Under the pieces are notes generated by a model. That model was not told the origin of the DNA. It worked only from the letters and a program-made list of their open reading frames with translations, and searched no databases. Shown here one piece after another: positions 37,596-50,881 of a stretch of DNA of 64,000 bases. The DNA comes from Siniperca chuatsi (Eukaryota; Chordata; Actinopteri; Centrarchiformes; Sinipercidae). The translations under genes were made by a program, and so were the position numbers. How positions within the stretch are numbered: the first letter of the stretch is position 1; the number at the start of each line of letters is the position of its first letter. Location: assembly GCF_020085105.1 (NCBI RefSeq), contig NC_058063.1, forward strand, positions 8,707,422 to 8,771,421, in the 5' to 3' direction.

Positions 37596-38576
37596 ATAAT
37601 GTCACCGACGCAACATTGCAAAAATCAGGCACATCCTGTCTCGAAATTATGCCAAAAAACTAGTGCATGCATTTGTTACTTCTAGGTTGGACTATTGCAA
37701 TTCCTTATTATCAGGCTGTCCGAATAAGTCCCTTAAGACTCTCCAGTTGATCCAGAATGCTGCGGCACGTGTACTGACAAGAACTAGGCAAAGAGATCAT
37801 ATTTCTCCAATATTAGCTTCTCTGCACTGGCTCCCTGTACAATCCAGAATAGAATTTAAAATCCTTCTCCTCACCTACAAAGCTCTTGATGCTCAGGCAC
37901 CATCATATCTTAAAGAGCTCATAATACCGTATTACCCGACTAGAATACTGTGCTCCCAGGATGCAGGATTACTTGTGGTTCCTAGAGTCTCCAAAAATAG
38001 AATGGGAGCCAGAGCCTTCAGTTATCAAGCTCCTCTCCTGTGGAATCAGATCCCAGTTTGGGTTTGGGAGGCAGACACCATCTCCACATTTAAGAGTAAG
38101 CTTATAGTTAGGGCTGGCTCAGGTGAGCCCTGAACCATCCCTTAGTTATGTTGCTATAGGCCTAGACTGCCGGGAGACTTCCAACGATGCACCTCTTTCC
38201 TCCTCTCCCTCTACATCTGTATGCATTTTTATCCCATTACTGCATGTTACTAACTCGACATCTTCTCTGTCCCGTAGTTCAGTGCCTTCTCATTTCTCTC
38301 CTCTCTCTTTCTGTCAGTTTCAGCAAGTATTTCTGCCTCCGGAGCTGCAGAGACTGGATCTGTGGTTGTTTCTGCTCGACAACTGCTACTACAGTTGTTA
38401 TTGGCTCTGTTACTAATACTGACATTATTTTTCCTATAGCTGTCATTCCTATTATTATTAATTTATTAATATTAAAACTACAATTACATTTCTAGTATTA
38501 AAAAAAATTCTAGGTGGTATTTGCATTGTGTCTCCCTCTCTCCCACCACCACCTTTCCCAAAACCTCTCTCTCAAA

Positions 38577-38620
<44 letters not shown>

Positions 38621-38860
38621 ACCTAATACAGCAGTGGCGGATGGCCGCCCACCAATGAGTCTGGTTCTGTCCAAGGTTTCTGCCTCTTAAAGGAAGTTTT
38701 TTCTTGCCACTGTCGCCAAATGCTTGCTCATGATGGGATTTGTTGGGTCTCTGTAAAGAATATATAAAAGAGTCCGGTGTAGACCTGCTCTATAGAAAAA
38801 GTGCAATGAGATAACTTCTGTTATGAATTGGCGCTATATAAATAAAATTGAATTGAATTG
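37596..38860 (+). mobile_element. 5'-truncated LINE (L2/CR1-like) with 3' tail
   Basis: A frame open from 37600 to 38133 encodes the C-terminal part of a non-LTR reverse transcriptase (IRHILSRNYAKKLVHAF, SRLDYCNSLLSG, LQLIQNAAARVLTRTR, LHWLPVQSRIEFKILLLTYK). A 3' UTR with a CT repeat (about 38579-38618) follows, ending in ATATAAATAAAATTG and AATTG repeats at 38846-38860. The polymerase core and endonuclease are missing, so it is not autonomous. Confidence 0.85.
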
Positions 38861-39355
38861 TATACTACAACACTGGAAAACACTAACCACCTTCAATACA
38901 GCATTGGCTAAATGACTTGTGGGGTACCCTCCATCTTGAAAGAATCAGGTATGCTTTGAATGAAAAACTTGATTCAATTCATTGATTTTCTGTGAGAAGT
39001 ACATATCAGTTCGCTACGTAGGGCTGTGCTTTCTTTTCCTGAAATCATTATGAACTAGGGCTGTCACGATATCAGATTTTCACTACACGATTATCATGGC
39101 CAAAAGAATTCACGATAACAATATTATCACAATGTTTATAGAAAATGCATTGTGTTCACTGTACTTGAATACTAACTGGCCCCAGATTTGCTGTTTGGTA
39201 ATTTAATTAAACACAAATAAATTTAGCAACATACAAAATATAAGCACAAAACTGAAATAATTAATGGCTTGACACTGAATTTTGACACAAGGCCTTTTTT
39301 CAGAACAGGGTCTAGACAGTGGGGGGGATTAGATGAAGTAATAGAGCAAAAACCT

Positions 39356-39705
39356 TGGAAATATGCTTATTCAATTCCTTGCCGAAGGTTAGATGAGAGT
39401 TCAAGTCAATTCAGTTTTATTTATATAGCGCCAATTCAAAACAGAAGTTAAGTCATTGCACTTTTCCTATAGAGCAGGTCTAGACCGTACTCTATATTAT
39501 ATTGAAAGCACTCTCATCTCTGTTTATTCAATATAAAGCTACAGCCACTAGCTGGTTAGCTTAGTTTAGTTTAGAATAAAGACTGGAAACGGGAAAGAAG
39601 TTAGCCTGGCTCTGTCCAAAGGTAACAAAATCAGCCCACCAGCACCTACAAGGCTCACTAATTAACATGCTATGTCTTGTTTGTTAAATCCTACAAAAAC
39701 CTTCT
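39356..39705 (+). repeat. Interspersed percomorph-type repeat, split by a LINE fragment
   Basis: AAATATGCTTATTCAATTCC and GGTTAGATGAGAG precede the LINE fragment. GGTTAGCTTAGTTTAG, AATAAAGACTGGAAACGG, CCTGGCTCTGTCCAAAGG and GGCTCACTAATTAACATG follow it. No coding capacity. Confidence 0.6.
39398..39500 (-). mobile_element. LINE 3'-end fragment, inverted
   Basis: The reverse complement of the final 100 nt of the LINE at 38860 (GCGCTATATAAATAAAA..., GACCTGCTCTATAG) lies here. It interrupts another repeat whose parts flank it at 39356-39397 and 39501-39705. Confidence 0.75.
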
Positions 39706-39929
39706 AATCCCACTCCTATCCACCTTCCTTCCACTCTTCCCTTTCTCAAGCCCTCTCCTTTTTTCTCTCTGTTTCTTCTGTCCTCATCCCAATCCAAACA
39801 TCTACCTCCCCTGCTAACTCCTTCTCTGTTAGCCGACCTTGTAGCCTAAACTCAAGGTATGTTCATCTTAAAATGTACTAAAATGTACATTTCCCGGGAA
39901 TAAGACAGAAGTTAAAATTTAGGAGACTT

Positions 39930-40160
39930 CTTTAAGGAATATTTTGACATTTTGGGAAATACACTTATTCGCTTTCTTGAGCGATAAATGAGAAGCTTAG
40001 CATGAGAATATGACATCTTTAGCTTAGCATAAAGACTGGAAACAGGGGAAACAGCTAGCCTGGCTCTGTCCAAAGGTAACAAAATTTGCCTACCAGCACC
40101 TCTGAGGCTCACTAATTAACACGTGTTTGTTTAATTTTTAGGTTTTTGGCTTGGCGCAGT
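39930..40160 (+). repeat. Interspersed percomorph-type repeat, forward copy
   Basis: TTTTGACATTTTGGGAAATA, TAGCTTAGCATAAAGACTGG, CTGGCTCTGTCCAAAGGTAA and GCTCACTAATTAACACGTG. Same family as 39356-39705. Confidence 0.6.
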
Positions 40161-40194
40161 GACTTCCTAAACTACAAATTGTTGTTTTTTTTAC

Positions 40195-40440
40195 ATTTTG
40201 TTTTTTGTACAGATTAAACAAACTAGATATAACGTGTTAATTAGTGAGCTTTAGAAGTGCTGGTAGGTGGATTTTGTTACCTTTGGACAGAGCCCAGTCT
40301 TTGTAGTAAGCTAAGCTAGCCAGCTGCTGGCTGCAGCTACATATTTACCATGAAAGTGGTATTGATCTTCTCATCTAACTCTCGGCAAGGAAAAGAATAC
40401 ATTTTAAACATTTTCTTTAACTTTCCCCAAAACTAGAACA
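40195..40440 (-). repeat. Interspersed percomorph-type repeat, inverted copy
   Basis: Reverse complement of the same family (GTGTTAATTAGTGAGCTTTA, TTTGTTACCTTTGGACAGAG). With the copy at 39930 it forms an inverted pair about 35 nt apart. Confidence 0.6.
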
Positions 40441-40683
40441 GAAGTCCACAACAACAGTGGCCAGGACTTCTTTTTTTGAGAGAGTGAAAAGACAAAAGTG
40501 CAAATATCTGTCCAGAAATTGAATTTATGGTGTTACTTTCACCATACTGACATCGGACCTCGATTATCTGCAAATGTACACCTCCTGGACAAAGAATTTT
40601 TCAAAGTGATGTGCTGGTTATGAGCCTGTACGGTATGTATTTGGTTTTCTCAATGGTTCTATGTGTGTGTATAACATTAAGAT

Positions 40684-40911
40684 GTGTGTGCGTGTGTGTG
40701 TGTGTGTCTGTGTGTGTGTGTGTGTGAGACAGACATAACCAACAGACCAAAAGAGACCATAAGAGAAAATGAGGGATGAGAGGGGAGAAAAAACACCCAC
40801 TCAAACTGAAAGTGTATGCATGTATGTGTGTGTGAGAGAGGTTGAAGCCACACACTAGGGTGTTTTTCTCTTGTTTCCAGCATCACTATGACACAGCTTG
40901 TAACACACATA

Positions 40912-40952
<41 letters not shown>
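40684..40952. repeat. TG and CA microsatellites
   Basis: TG tract at 40684-40728 and CA tract at 40911-40952. Confidence 0.9.
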
Positions 40953-40954
<2 letters not shown>

Positions 40955-41215
40955 GTTTGTTCCACTATCCCTGTGGGGGACAGTCATTGACATAATGCTT
41001 TCCCTACCCCCTTACCCTAAGCTTAACCATCACAACTAAGTGCCTAATCTTAACCTAATTGTAACTTGTACCCGAAAACCAAGTCTTAAACCTCAAAAAG
41101 CAGTCTCTACCCGTGGGGACCTTCATTTTTGTCCCCACAGTGACACAAGTCCCCATGGTTTAGTGTGCATTCAGGTTAGTCCCCACCGGGATATAAGAAC
41201 ATGAAGCACACACAC
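40953..41215. repeat. CA-flanked interspersed repeat
   Basis: Contains CCACTATCCCTGTGGGGGAC, ACCCCCTTACCCTAAGCTTA and GTCCCCACAGTGACACAAG, with CA repeats on both sides. A related fragment lies at 60860-60960. Confidence 0.5.
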
Positions 41216-41599
41216 ACATACACACACTGCCATTATGACAAGGTGGATGAAAGGCTGAAAGATCAACTGAAAGAGCGGCCGTGGTCGATCATCTTTGGTG
41301 AAACTACATCTCTCTCTCTCTCTCTTGTTCGCCATCTCTCTCCTCCCCCTTTCTCACACACATGTCTACCTACCAGCAGACCATACACACATGCATTTTA
41401 CTGCCACTGACACATCTCTCATCGTAATGACAACTTAACAGGTAAGAATACATTTTATTCTCCTTTTGTTTAAGCAGAACACAATAAGGCAGGAGTTTTT
41501 CAGAATGAGTTTAGAGTTGAACTTAACCCAACATTAGCATTAGTAGCATACTACTTAAACACACCTGTCCCCTCTGAGTCTTCTTTATCTGGCATCATT

Positions 41600-41750
41600 T
41601 AACAGTCGCTCTTATCCAAGGGAGACGTTTTTTTACTAACTTAGCCAGTAAAATTTACAACATTTTTAGGGATTTCATGGATTAAATGATTAGATTTGAA
41701 CGTCGCTTTGGATACAAGCATCTGCCAAATGAATACATTTAAATGTAGAT
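41600..41750. repeat. SINE-like 3' tail
   Basis: GTCGCTTTGGATACAAGCAT and CTGCCAAATGAATACATTTA, a conserved fish SINE/LINE tail motif, at 41702-41742. Upstream part poorly preserved. Confidence 0.45.
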
Positions 41751-43029
41751 AAATCCAGTTCAAATTCAGGGATCTGCCCTATTCAGTCACAAAGGAGGAG
41801 ACAGATTTTTCAATTAAAGAGTTGAGATGTGCATTGTGAACAAATAAGGGGCTGCAAGTCAATATTAGGAAGAGATCCATGATATTTGTTCCGTTTTGCA
41901 CATTTAGCACTTAGACAGATATGTGAAAGTGAAAATATAAATGAACTTCAGAATGATTCTCCTGCTTTTTTACATTACTTGGACCGAAATCTATCAAATC
42001 ATTCTAATGAAAGTGCCATTTTGATCTGAAAATGTGCTCCCATTGAATATCCAAGTCCATGTAGAGATGCATATTGCACAAGTAGCTGCAAAATTGTGCT
42101 TTTTTTCTACAGTGACACACTGTACAATACAATACAATAGAGTTCTGAGCCTCAACATTACTTGTAGCATTTCAGTGTTGTTACCCGTAACATGCTGGTT
42201 GTTTCCACCAAACATGCTCTTACACAGAGAGGCTTAAAACCGCAAGCTTGACTTTGTTCATTGTGAACACTTTGTAAAGATATCATGATATGATAAACCA
42301 GAGGGCCTCAACTTACCCCCTGACCCAGGGACAGTTAAACATATTAAGGTTATTGTTTTGCGGGGATCTGTGATGTAACCACAGACGGCATTAATTTGAG
42401 TGTGAATCTATGCTCAGCAGTTCATTTGTTACCCCTAACTAAAACTAACTAACATCCCTGTACTAACTCCTAACTTAAATAAGGTTATAATGGTCACTTT
42501 TTGTTGAAACTGTTTTAGAGAGGTGTTGTTCAACTTCATTGTAATTTTGGAGGCTGTATAATACTTAGTCTATCCAAATTGAAGAAGAGTTTGTGTTGTT
42601 GTTGCTATTTTTGACCTCCCTTGATTTTGTGACCTTCTTTGACATCTGCAGACAGAACGGGGGCAACAGCCGTTTTTGTGTTTTACGCTATGAAGTAAAG
42701 CGTCAGTCTGTGCCAACGAAGGCCCGAATTAAAAACATCTGTATTGATCATTTGAGCTGCTCAACATGACGATCAAAGCCCCGAGGAACCAGATCTGAGT
42801 CGAGTTGCTTTCTCGTTGCAACAGTATTCCTCTTTAAATGGCTTTAGTAACAGTGTTCATGGGCTTCCACACTCTGTCTGGAAGTAGGGGGTGAAACGAG
42901 GAAACGGAAGAAGATTGGGTTGCAGTGCAGTTCAGTTCAGTTGTATCCACAGACGTATGACAATCAAGGAGGATTCAAAGAACTATTCCACTGTTCAAAA
43001 AAATATATATTAAGCTATCGGGCTTCTGA

Positions 43030-43785
43030 TATACAATGCCTATAAGTATTCAGCATACCCCAAAGGACTAAAACACTAACTAACTAAGAACTCACCCGCC
43101 TCGAACAGTACAGGCGCCTATGGGAGCAATAATAGACTGAAGGCTTTGTGGATGGGTCTGAATCATCTTTACACATCTTGAGGCTGCAATCTTTCCCCTT
43201 TCTTCTTTGCAATAGTGCTCAAGCTCTGTTAAGTAGCACTGGGGGCCGTGAGTGAACAGCAATTTAAAGTTCTGCCACATATTCTGGATTGGACTGTGGT
43301 CTGACTTTTGACTTGGCCACTGCAGGATACTAATGTGTTATTTTTCATCTTTTTCTGTGCAGCTGTGTACCTCAGATGTCATGTGACGTTTTTTCGCTGG
43401 TGAAGCATCCGGAAAACAGTAGTCGTATACACAGTGTCTCCCGTCTCAACCATGGAAACCTGTAGCTCCCTCACAGTTGCCGCGGGCCTCTTAGTGGCCT
43501 CCTTCTCTACTTAGCTTCTCATGAAGACACTTACAGTGAAGGGCATACCCAATTCCTTGAAAGTGTTCTAACATTTTTCCCCTGATTGGTGCTCCTCAGT
43601 AACGTCATTGCGGAATAGCCTACAAAATTCCTTTATCTTTATGGTGCAGAAATCGAAACCTAAAATCCCTTGTCACACCTCAACTACAAACAGATGATCG
43701 CCATTCAAATTAGTATGCACCTTCTAATCAATCAGCTGCCCCAGTGATGAATTAAGAGTGTCAAAGGAAAGGGGGGTAAATATCT
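43030..43785 (-). mobile_element. Tc1-like DNA transposon relic
   Basis: The minus strand encodes a decayed Tc1-type transposase C-terminus (LWQ-like WQNFKLL, LTELEHYCKEERGKIAASRC, QSLQSII) at 43092-43280. The rest toward 43785 aligns in order with the usual fish Tc1 copy but has many stops and deletions. Dead element. Confidence 0.7.
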
Positions 43786-43789
43786 CTCT

Positions 43790-46700
43790 GTACTTCATTT
43801 AGGTCCATTTGTAGAGATTTGTCTTTGTGTTGTGTCAAAAATCCTAATTGCATCTCGAGTGATTTACAGCTGTAAATAAATAACACATAAAAAATTCTAG
43901 GCACTCAATATTAACTTTTTTTTATCAATATTAGACTTTGTTATATTTGCTATATTACTCCATTGCGGTGTTATTGTAGTTACATCAGAGCCACTGTCAA
44001 GTGTAAAACTATAATTAACTAATAACAGTAGGAAAACTGGAGTGTAGAACGCTACAGTAATGCAGAGGGAGGACAGAGGTCAATGATATCCATCATCCAT
44101 CAGAATGGAATAAAGAAATGCATCCAGCAGGCAGACCGTGAGTGGATGTAAATACAAGGTGCTTCGCCTCCTCACCGCTGATCTTAGTTAATATGAATCC
44201 ACCGATTACTGTCTGATCACTGCTCACCTACCTGGTTTCAGGAGTGGCTAGACTGATAATCACATGTTTCGCTGTAAACATCATACGCTTACGCTGTGAT
44301 ACAATAAAACTCTAGTGATCCTCATAGGGAAATTGGTTATGATTATGGGATGGCTCCACATGGTGAACATAATAGCACTGATTAGGATCTGTGCAACTCC
44401 TTTTTTTGCTCTCAGAAACACGACATTTTCAAATAGGCCGGTCCCTAATCTGTGATTTGGGTTCATGTGTAAAAGTTATAAATAAATAAAGGTTTCTGAG
44501 TCGATGCATGATGACCAAAATGACGAAGAAGTGCTGCACCTTCCGCCAGTGACACTGGTGTTTTTTTTATCTGGAGAATAAATAGACCGTAATTCATTTT
44601 ATTCTAAAGACTGCAAAAATGCAATCCTTAATGGCTCTACTTATTTACTCTGTGTCAATCATTTTACTGGCAATTTAGCCATATTCACTCACCAGAATTA
44701 TAATATGTTTAGCAGTGCATCAGCGACCAGTTCAATATTTATTGAAATATGGTATATAGTAAATATGTTTTCCAAGCGCAAAAATACATAATACTGTATT
44801 GTAATAATGTAATAATACTGTAGCTTAAAGAAAAGGAAGAATCCCTCGAATGGCGATATCACATTAATTCTGTTTGTAAATTCATAAAATGTGCGGATTA
44901 CTTCTTTCAGCTCAGCTTCCGTTGACCTCTGTAATGTTTATTTGAATGGATTCGTGTACTCAGAATTTAGTCCTTTGCAATTATAAATTAGAATACCGAT
45001 TGTTGGTATTTTGGTATGTATGGGGAAAATACAAAAATGGCAAGTATCATATTATCAGTATCATACTGAACCAGCAGTGTCACATGTTTTGCAGCTTTGT
45101 GTGATCAGACTTGGGATCACAATAAAATGACGGACTTCAACCAAACAGATGGACATGATAGTAGAGTTGCCATTCATTTGTGTCATTTTGGGAGACTACA
45201 GCAAACAGCTTTAGACAGTTTTGGTCGATCAGCGCACCTTGTTTTGTTTTAGATTGCAGCTTTTTCACTGGGCTTCCATAGGAATGCATAGCCAACTTTT
45301 GGCACTTTTTCCCACTTGTATAGATAAATGAAGGTCCATCATTTGAAACTGACAACGTTAGAATGTCCCCCCGGAACCGCATATGTTGAAACAAAGACAA
45401 ATTACGCACTGTGCTCTAGTCAAGTATTCGAACATTTTATGGACTTTTTACAGATTCTTTTAGGTGGGTCCTCCTGTGATGCAGCCTGAAATGGTTTATT
45501 TTAAATGAAAGAAGCCTGTAGCAGTCTTTAGAAGTGTGTAGCATTGCAGCCACACGTGCGCACAGCGGGGTCTCTGAACATTTTCTGGCCTGTGATCTTG
45601 TTTTAGATGTAAAAGCTCTTGTCAAGCTGTCATGTGATTTTCAGGCCCACATGTATTCTTTTGTAAGAGCACCAAATGCATTAGAAGGAAAATATGCTAT
45701 ATTTCCAACTTTATTATTTTTTTGTTAGGATACTTCAAACAATCAATATAGCTGTTTTAGAACTTTTCCTGCAACTCTTCGTGCACATCAAGCAAACCTG
45801 CCAGGGGCCCCGATAACAAAGCTGTGAATATCTGTTTGCAAGTGTATATGACTCAAATACTGATCCTAAATTCCAAGCTACAGGCAAAAAGCATCCGACA
45901 CAGAAATTAGAATTTCACTGCACCGAAGCTTTGCACAAACCTAAATTCCTTGTGAATGTATAAGTTAGATTTAACTGTCTACTAGAATGTTATTACTGTC
46001 TGACAGTGTTTTAGACATAATGGTGTCTTTAACACACTTTCCAGGACTGTTTTCCCAAAGTTAACAAATGGGGATCATTTTGAGATAGGCTACACTGTCA
46101 AGAGTAAATCTCTTGAATTTATTGAATCAGAGTTGCTTTTTAGGGTTTGTCTAAAAAGTTATTAAAGGAAAAGACTACCATTTTGGAAAAAAAAAAATCT
46201 CTTTCACCTACTTCTTGTGTGATGCGCAGTTTGGTAGCAGTTTCACTACTGTGTGTTCAGTATTTCATATACTCCATCATGCTTTTTAGGTGATGTTACA
46301 CTCAGTTAAACATGCATCTACAGTGTCAGCGTGGACCATCGCCACATAACAACAAGGTTATCGAAGGGGAAGGAGCTTAATCCACAAACACCTTGGCATA
46401 ATCGTTTAAGTGCCGGTAGTCAACACGGCTAACTTTAGTGAAATTGCCTGTTTCGTGTTTTGTGATACATAACGATTCATGTTATTTGGTGGTTTGAGTT
46501 CTCCCTCATCCATTCAGGTACTCTGTTCCCGCCAGTCAACACTTCTTTTCTCAGTGTCGAAGAGACGGCCTGGAGAAAAAGTTGAGAGAAAAAGTCCAGA
46601 AGCGCATCTCTCTTTCCCCCTCCTCTGCTCCAGCAAGTTTTTATGGTGAATCTGAGAGAAAACTAGAGAATCGTCTCCCCCGTATTCACTCCTCCGCACA

Positions 46701-48635
46701 CCCCTTCCATCCTCCCACATCCTTTCATTCACACATTTTTTATTCGGCTGTTTTGTCAAGGTTGTGTGCACACGAACACGAATGTATGCAAATGCGTACA
46801 CACAGGAGACAAATTAGCAGACCATGTCAGAATCACTAAAGAGCGTGGGATGTGCTGAATTTTAGTTATAAAAACCAAAAAGTCCAAAAAACTGTAAGAA
46901 ACTACTTTATTTAAGTTTAGGCTTTTGAAGGCTGAACTTGACGCCTTACTGAGGTGCAGAACTAAGCTTTGCAAGACTATATTTGTAGGGCTTTATTCCA
47001 AAAAACATCTTTCATTTAATTAATTGTGATTTTCTTCCCTGCACTTAATTATTGAATATCTTAAAAGAACATTATTTTAACCTTCAGATTCAAAATATTT
47101 GAATGAAATGTAGTGAGGTTATTTGTACCAGCCTGAAGTGACTTCATATAACATGATATAACACATCAATAACATATATTCCCAGATTATCATGTATGCT
47201 AATACTGAGGTTATTGCGTCAGACAAGTTGTAGTTACCACATAATTATCTATTATGCATGTTAATGCTGAGGTTTCCAGCTATGAGAAGTAGTCACACTG
47301 TATGAGTGACCTCAGCATTAACATGATCACACCGACACTCTCACACAGACACACACACTTTTGCTTCTTTTCTTACTCTCTTTTTGTCCACTCTCTGGAA
47401 CGTGATGAAGTTACTTTGTTGGAACATAAACAACAAGTAAATTTATTACCAATAAATGATCTGTTCAAGGACTGTATTTGAAACATGCAAAATTGACTGC
47501 ACATTTAGGATTTAAACACTTTTTAAAATCCAAACAGGGATCCGTTTCACAAAAGCGATTTGCAAGCACCGCTTGCACGCAGATTGCAAATGGCGGCAGC
47601 GCCACGTTTCACAAACAATTGTCACACAAATTGCACATACATTTCAGGGTCTCGCATCCTCATGTATGTTGTGTCGCAAGTATGGTGTTGGTTTTGATGA
47701 GGGGAATGTGTCAAGAAGAAAATGATCTCATGTTGCAAATAGCAGCTCGCATGTTGCCAATTTGATTAAAAGGGGCCCCAAGACTGAATGGGTGACAATC
47801 CGCTGACAGGTTTAGTATTAACTCAACAAAGGACAAAATCTTCAGAACAGTGGAAATGAATGTCAAATAACAGTTTTGGAGATTTGTACTGTTATCAGAA
47901 AGATATTTAAGTCCTTGAATGCAGTTATTTACAACAGATGCTGTCAATTTTGATGCAATGTTCACACAGTTTTCCAGATTTAGAAAGTAGTGAAGTACAT
48001 TAACTCATTTGGTGTACGTGCAATTGGGAGGCAGCGACACTTCCTTTGAGTATTTCTATTTTGTGAGATTTACTTTGTACATATTTTAGTTGACCATATA
48101 CATTATACATACCTTATACTTAATATAATATACTACTGAATATAGCATATACATATATACCGTTATTCCACATTATACATTTACTTCACATATTCTACTT
48201 TTTACTGCTTTCTACTTACTTTTTACAACAATAATTTAATGTGACTGTGCAGGTGATCCTGCAGATTAAGACGTTTATAAAATAAGATGAATTGCTTTGG
48301 TTTTTAACAACTAATAACAAAACTGCTTGAAGGAGTTAGACCTAACATCACCCCGATGACCAACAAAATAAAAATACTGCCAATATGTTAATAAATCATT
48401 AATTTACCATCCTTTGGGATGAGGTTTGTACTTTTTGTACTTTCTTCTCAAATTTCAGAGCTTTTTGTCTTTTACTTTTACAGTAATGGAGTATTTTTAC
48501 ATTTTGATAACTTTTTCACCACAAATTGCAAGCCTGCAGACAAAGAAAATTAGTGTTCGCTTTAATTTAGCGCCAGTAATTTTATTTAAACTGCTTAATC
48601 GTTCCCTGTCTTAACGGGCTTGTGTGTGCATGTGG

Positions 48636-48666
<31 letters not shown>

Positions 48667-49330
48667 AGATTAATGAAGTTGATCACAGACTTGTTGACCT
48701 GTCAGCGGTCGTGTTTGAGGTTACATGTGCATGAGTGAGTAGGTGTTTTAAGGTTACATGACATAACAAAGATACCAAACAGCATACTGGCATGTTATGT
48801 ACATGTGTGTGTGGTGGGTGAGTAGGTGGGGCTGCAGGGTGTTTAGAGGGTTCCCTGAACCTCAGCATTTGTTGCCGTCTTCCTTCCTGTTTCATTCTCT
48901 CTCACTTCCTGTCAGCTGACTCAGCCGGAGAATCTTGATCTGGTAAACATCTACGCTACCGCCTCTGCACACGCACTCTCTCATACACACATACACACAC
49001 ACTTACAAAATGTACTGTATGTATCCACACAAAGATGTATGCATGTACATACACACATATAGAAGCACTAATGTACAAGCACACACTTAAGTGACTTCTG
49101 AAAGACACTTATACATGAATTTTTCACACATACACACACCTTTATTACACCTTACGCAGCCAAATACTTTACAAAGGTCAACCACAGTAGTGCTTTATAC
49201 ATACACCCTATATAATAAGTGTGTATTTATGTAATTAAAGGTGTAAAAAGCACATTTCAATTGGTGATTAGAAAGTTTTTTAACATTGAAGCCTTTTGTA
49301 CACATCCCAAAGTGTTTTAGTAACTCAACC
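43790..49330. other. Intergenic, no gene seen
   Basis: AT-rich with scattered repeats. It includes a 17-bp inverted repeat at 47257-47325 and a TG repeat at about 48640-48667. Open frames here have no recognisable motif. Confidence 0.5.
47257..47325. repeat. Perfect 17-bp inverted repeat
   Basis: CATGTTAATGCTGAGGT at 47257-47273 and its exact reverse complement at 47309-47325, with a 35-nt loop. Confidence 0.85.
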
Positions 49331-49853
49331 TCAGCATAAATGTCTTGAAAGAAAGGAAATACACAAAAAGAAATACAAAAAAGGAGAAGAGAGCCAAAAG
49401 GGGGGTGGGACACTAGAAAAGAACATAGATGCACACCGAAAAGCAGAAGAGACGCAAAGACTGACGAAAGCCGAGAGATAACAAGATGCAAGCAAACGAC
49501 AGAAGAAGAAAGGCAGGACAAGAGAGAGACAGAGAAAACAAAGTTCAGCGCATGGTGAGAAAGACAGAAACAGAGACAGAGAGAGATAAGGACAGGCAAA
49601 GAGACGGAAAGAGAGACAGAGAGATGGAGGAGGGGGGCAGAGAGATAAAGATAGCTGAAAGGAGGGAGATCCGTCAGCGTTTGTTTCCTCAGGATGTGGT
49701 TACCACGACGACGAAAAGGCAAAGAGGCAACATCACTACCCGCTGGTCCCCTCTGACACCTGCAAGTGTGTGTCTGTGAGAGTGTGAAAGTCAGAATGTG
49801 TGTGGGCATATGTACATGTACGTGTGTTTCAGTGAGTAATTGAGTGAGTAAAC

Positions 49854-49924
<71 letters not shown>

Positions 49925-50230
49925 AAAAAGACAGTGTATGTGGTCTGTGAGTTGTTGTGTGTGTCCATTTTGCTTTAGGTATGTGCGACAGAGTGTGTGT
50001 GTGCTGTCAAAGGATACACAGCAAAGAGAGAGAGATAGAGAGAGAGAGAGAGCGACAGATAGGAAGGACTATGTGAGACGAGGCTGAAAATCTGAAGGAC
50101 AAAAGAGCAAAAAAAGTCAGAGAGAACAATGAAGAAAATCAGAAGAACAACCAGGACCCAAAAACGTGAACAACAGAGGACAAACAAATGTGAAAAGGAA
50201 ATTAAGCGCCAAGGACTGGTAAAAAAAAAC
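49330..50230. repeat. Purine-rich tract with TG microsatellite
   Basis: The plus strand is dominated by A and G over roughly 900 nt, broken by a (TG)n tract at 49856-49920. Upstream of the ELM2-SANT gene. Confidence 0.6.
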
Positions 50231-50352
50231 AACCTCAAAACGTATACAGTCTATTTGTCTCTTCATCTCATCTTCTTTCGTTCTTTCTCTTTCTGACTCA
50301 CGCGCTGTCCTATTTAGAGCAGAATGTGGTTTCAAGAAAGAAAGAAAGAAAA

Positions 50353-50388
50353 ACCAACAAAGACTTAAACATTTAAGTCTTTGTTGGT
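50353..50388. repeat. Near-perfect palindrome, 17-bp arms
   Basis: ACCAACAAAGACTTAAA (50353-50369), a CA spacer, then TTTAAGTCTTTGTTGGT (50372-50388). The arms are exact reverse complements. It lies about 465 nt upstream of the first visible exon of the ELM2-SANT gene. Confidence 0.9.
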
Positions 50389-50881
50389 ACATAGGCTGTG
50401 TAAACGTCTGTATGTATATAAAGTGAATTTCTAACAAGCTGCCTTGCGCTTGAAACATTGTTTTTAAATGTTCTAATTGCAATGGTTTTGTTTAACGTAG
50501 CATTACATCTGCTAGCAAAGTTACTTTCTCTTGAGCTTCTTCTTCACCTGCAGCATCAGTTCGGCACACGTGTTCATGCGTTTTTCTTCAGACTGCGTTG
50601 CAGACATTTCCAGTCACATCTGATAATCTCTCACCTGCTTTTGAGGGCAAACAAAACCAAATAGCATCAGTCGAGGTAGACTGTGTTAGCATAAATGCTC
50701 AACAGGAATATGCATCCTAAAAACTGCTAGTCAGAGCTTCGTTTGGAATAAAAAAGGCGCCATTAGTTTAAACCACAGACAGAGGATTTTGGAGATGCAA
50801 CAACTCTTGCCTTCATTTATACTTACACCATGTTTCTGTCTGTATCCCTGTAGGCACTCTAGCTACACCCAGCGAGCCATC

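Noticed and set aside
49195-49968. 257-codon minus-strand frame
   Set aside because: It is read through the TG repeat and purine tract; low complexity with no domain.
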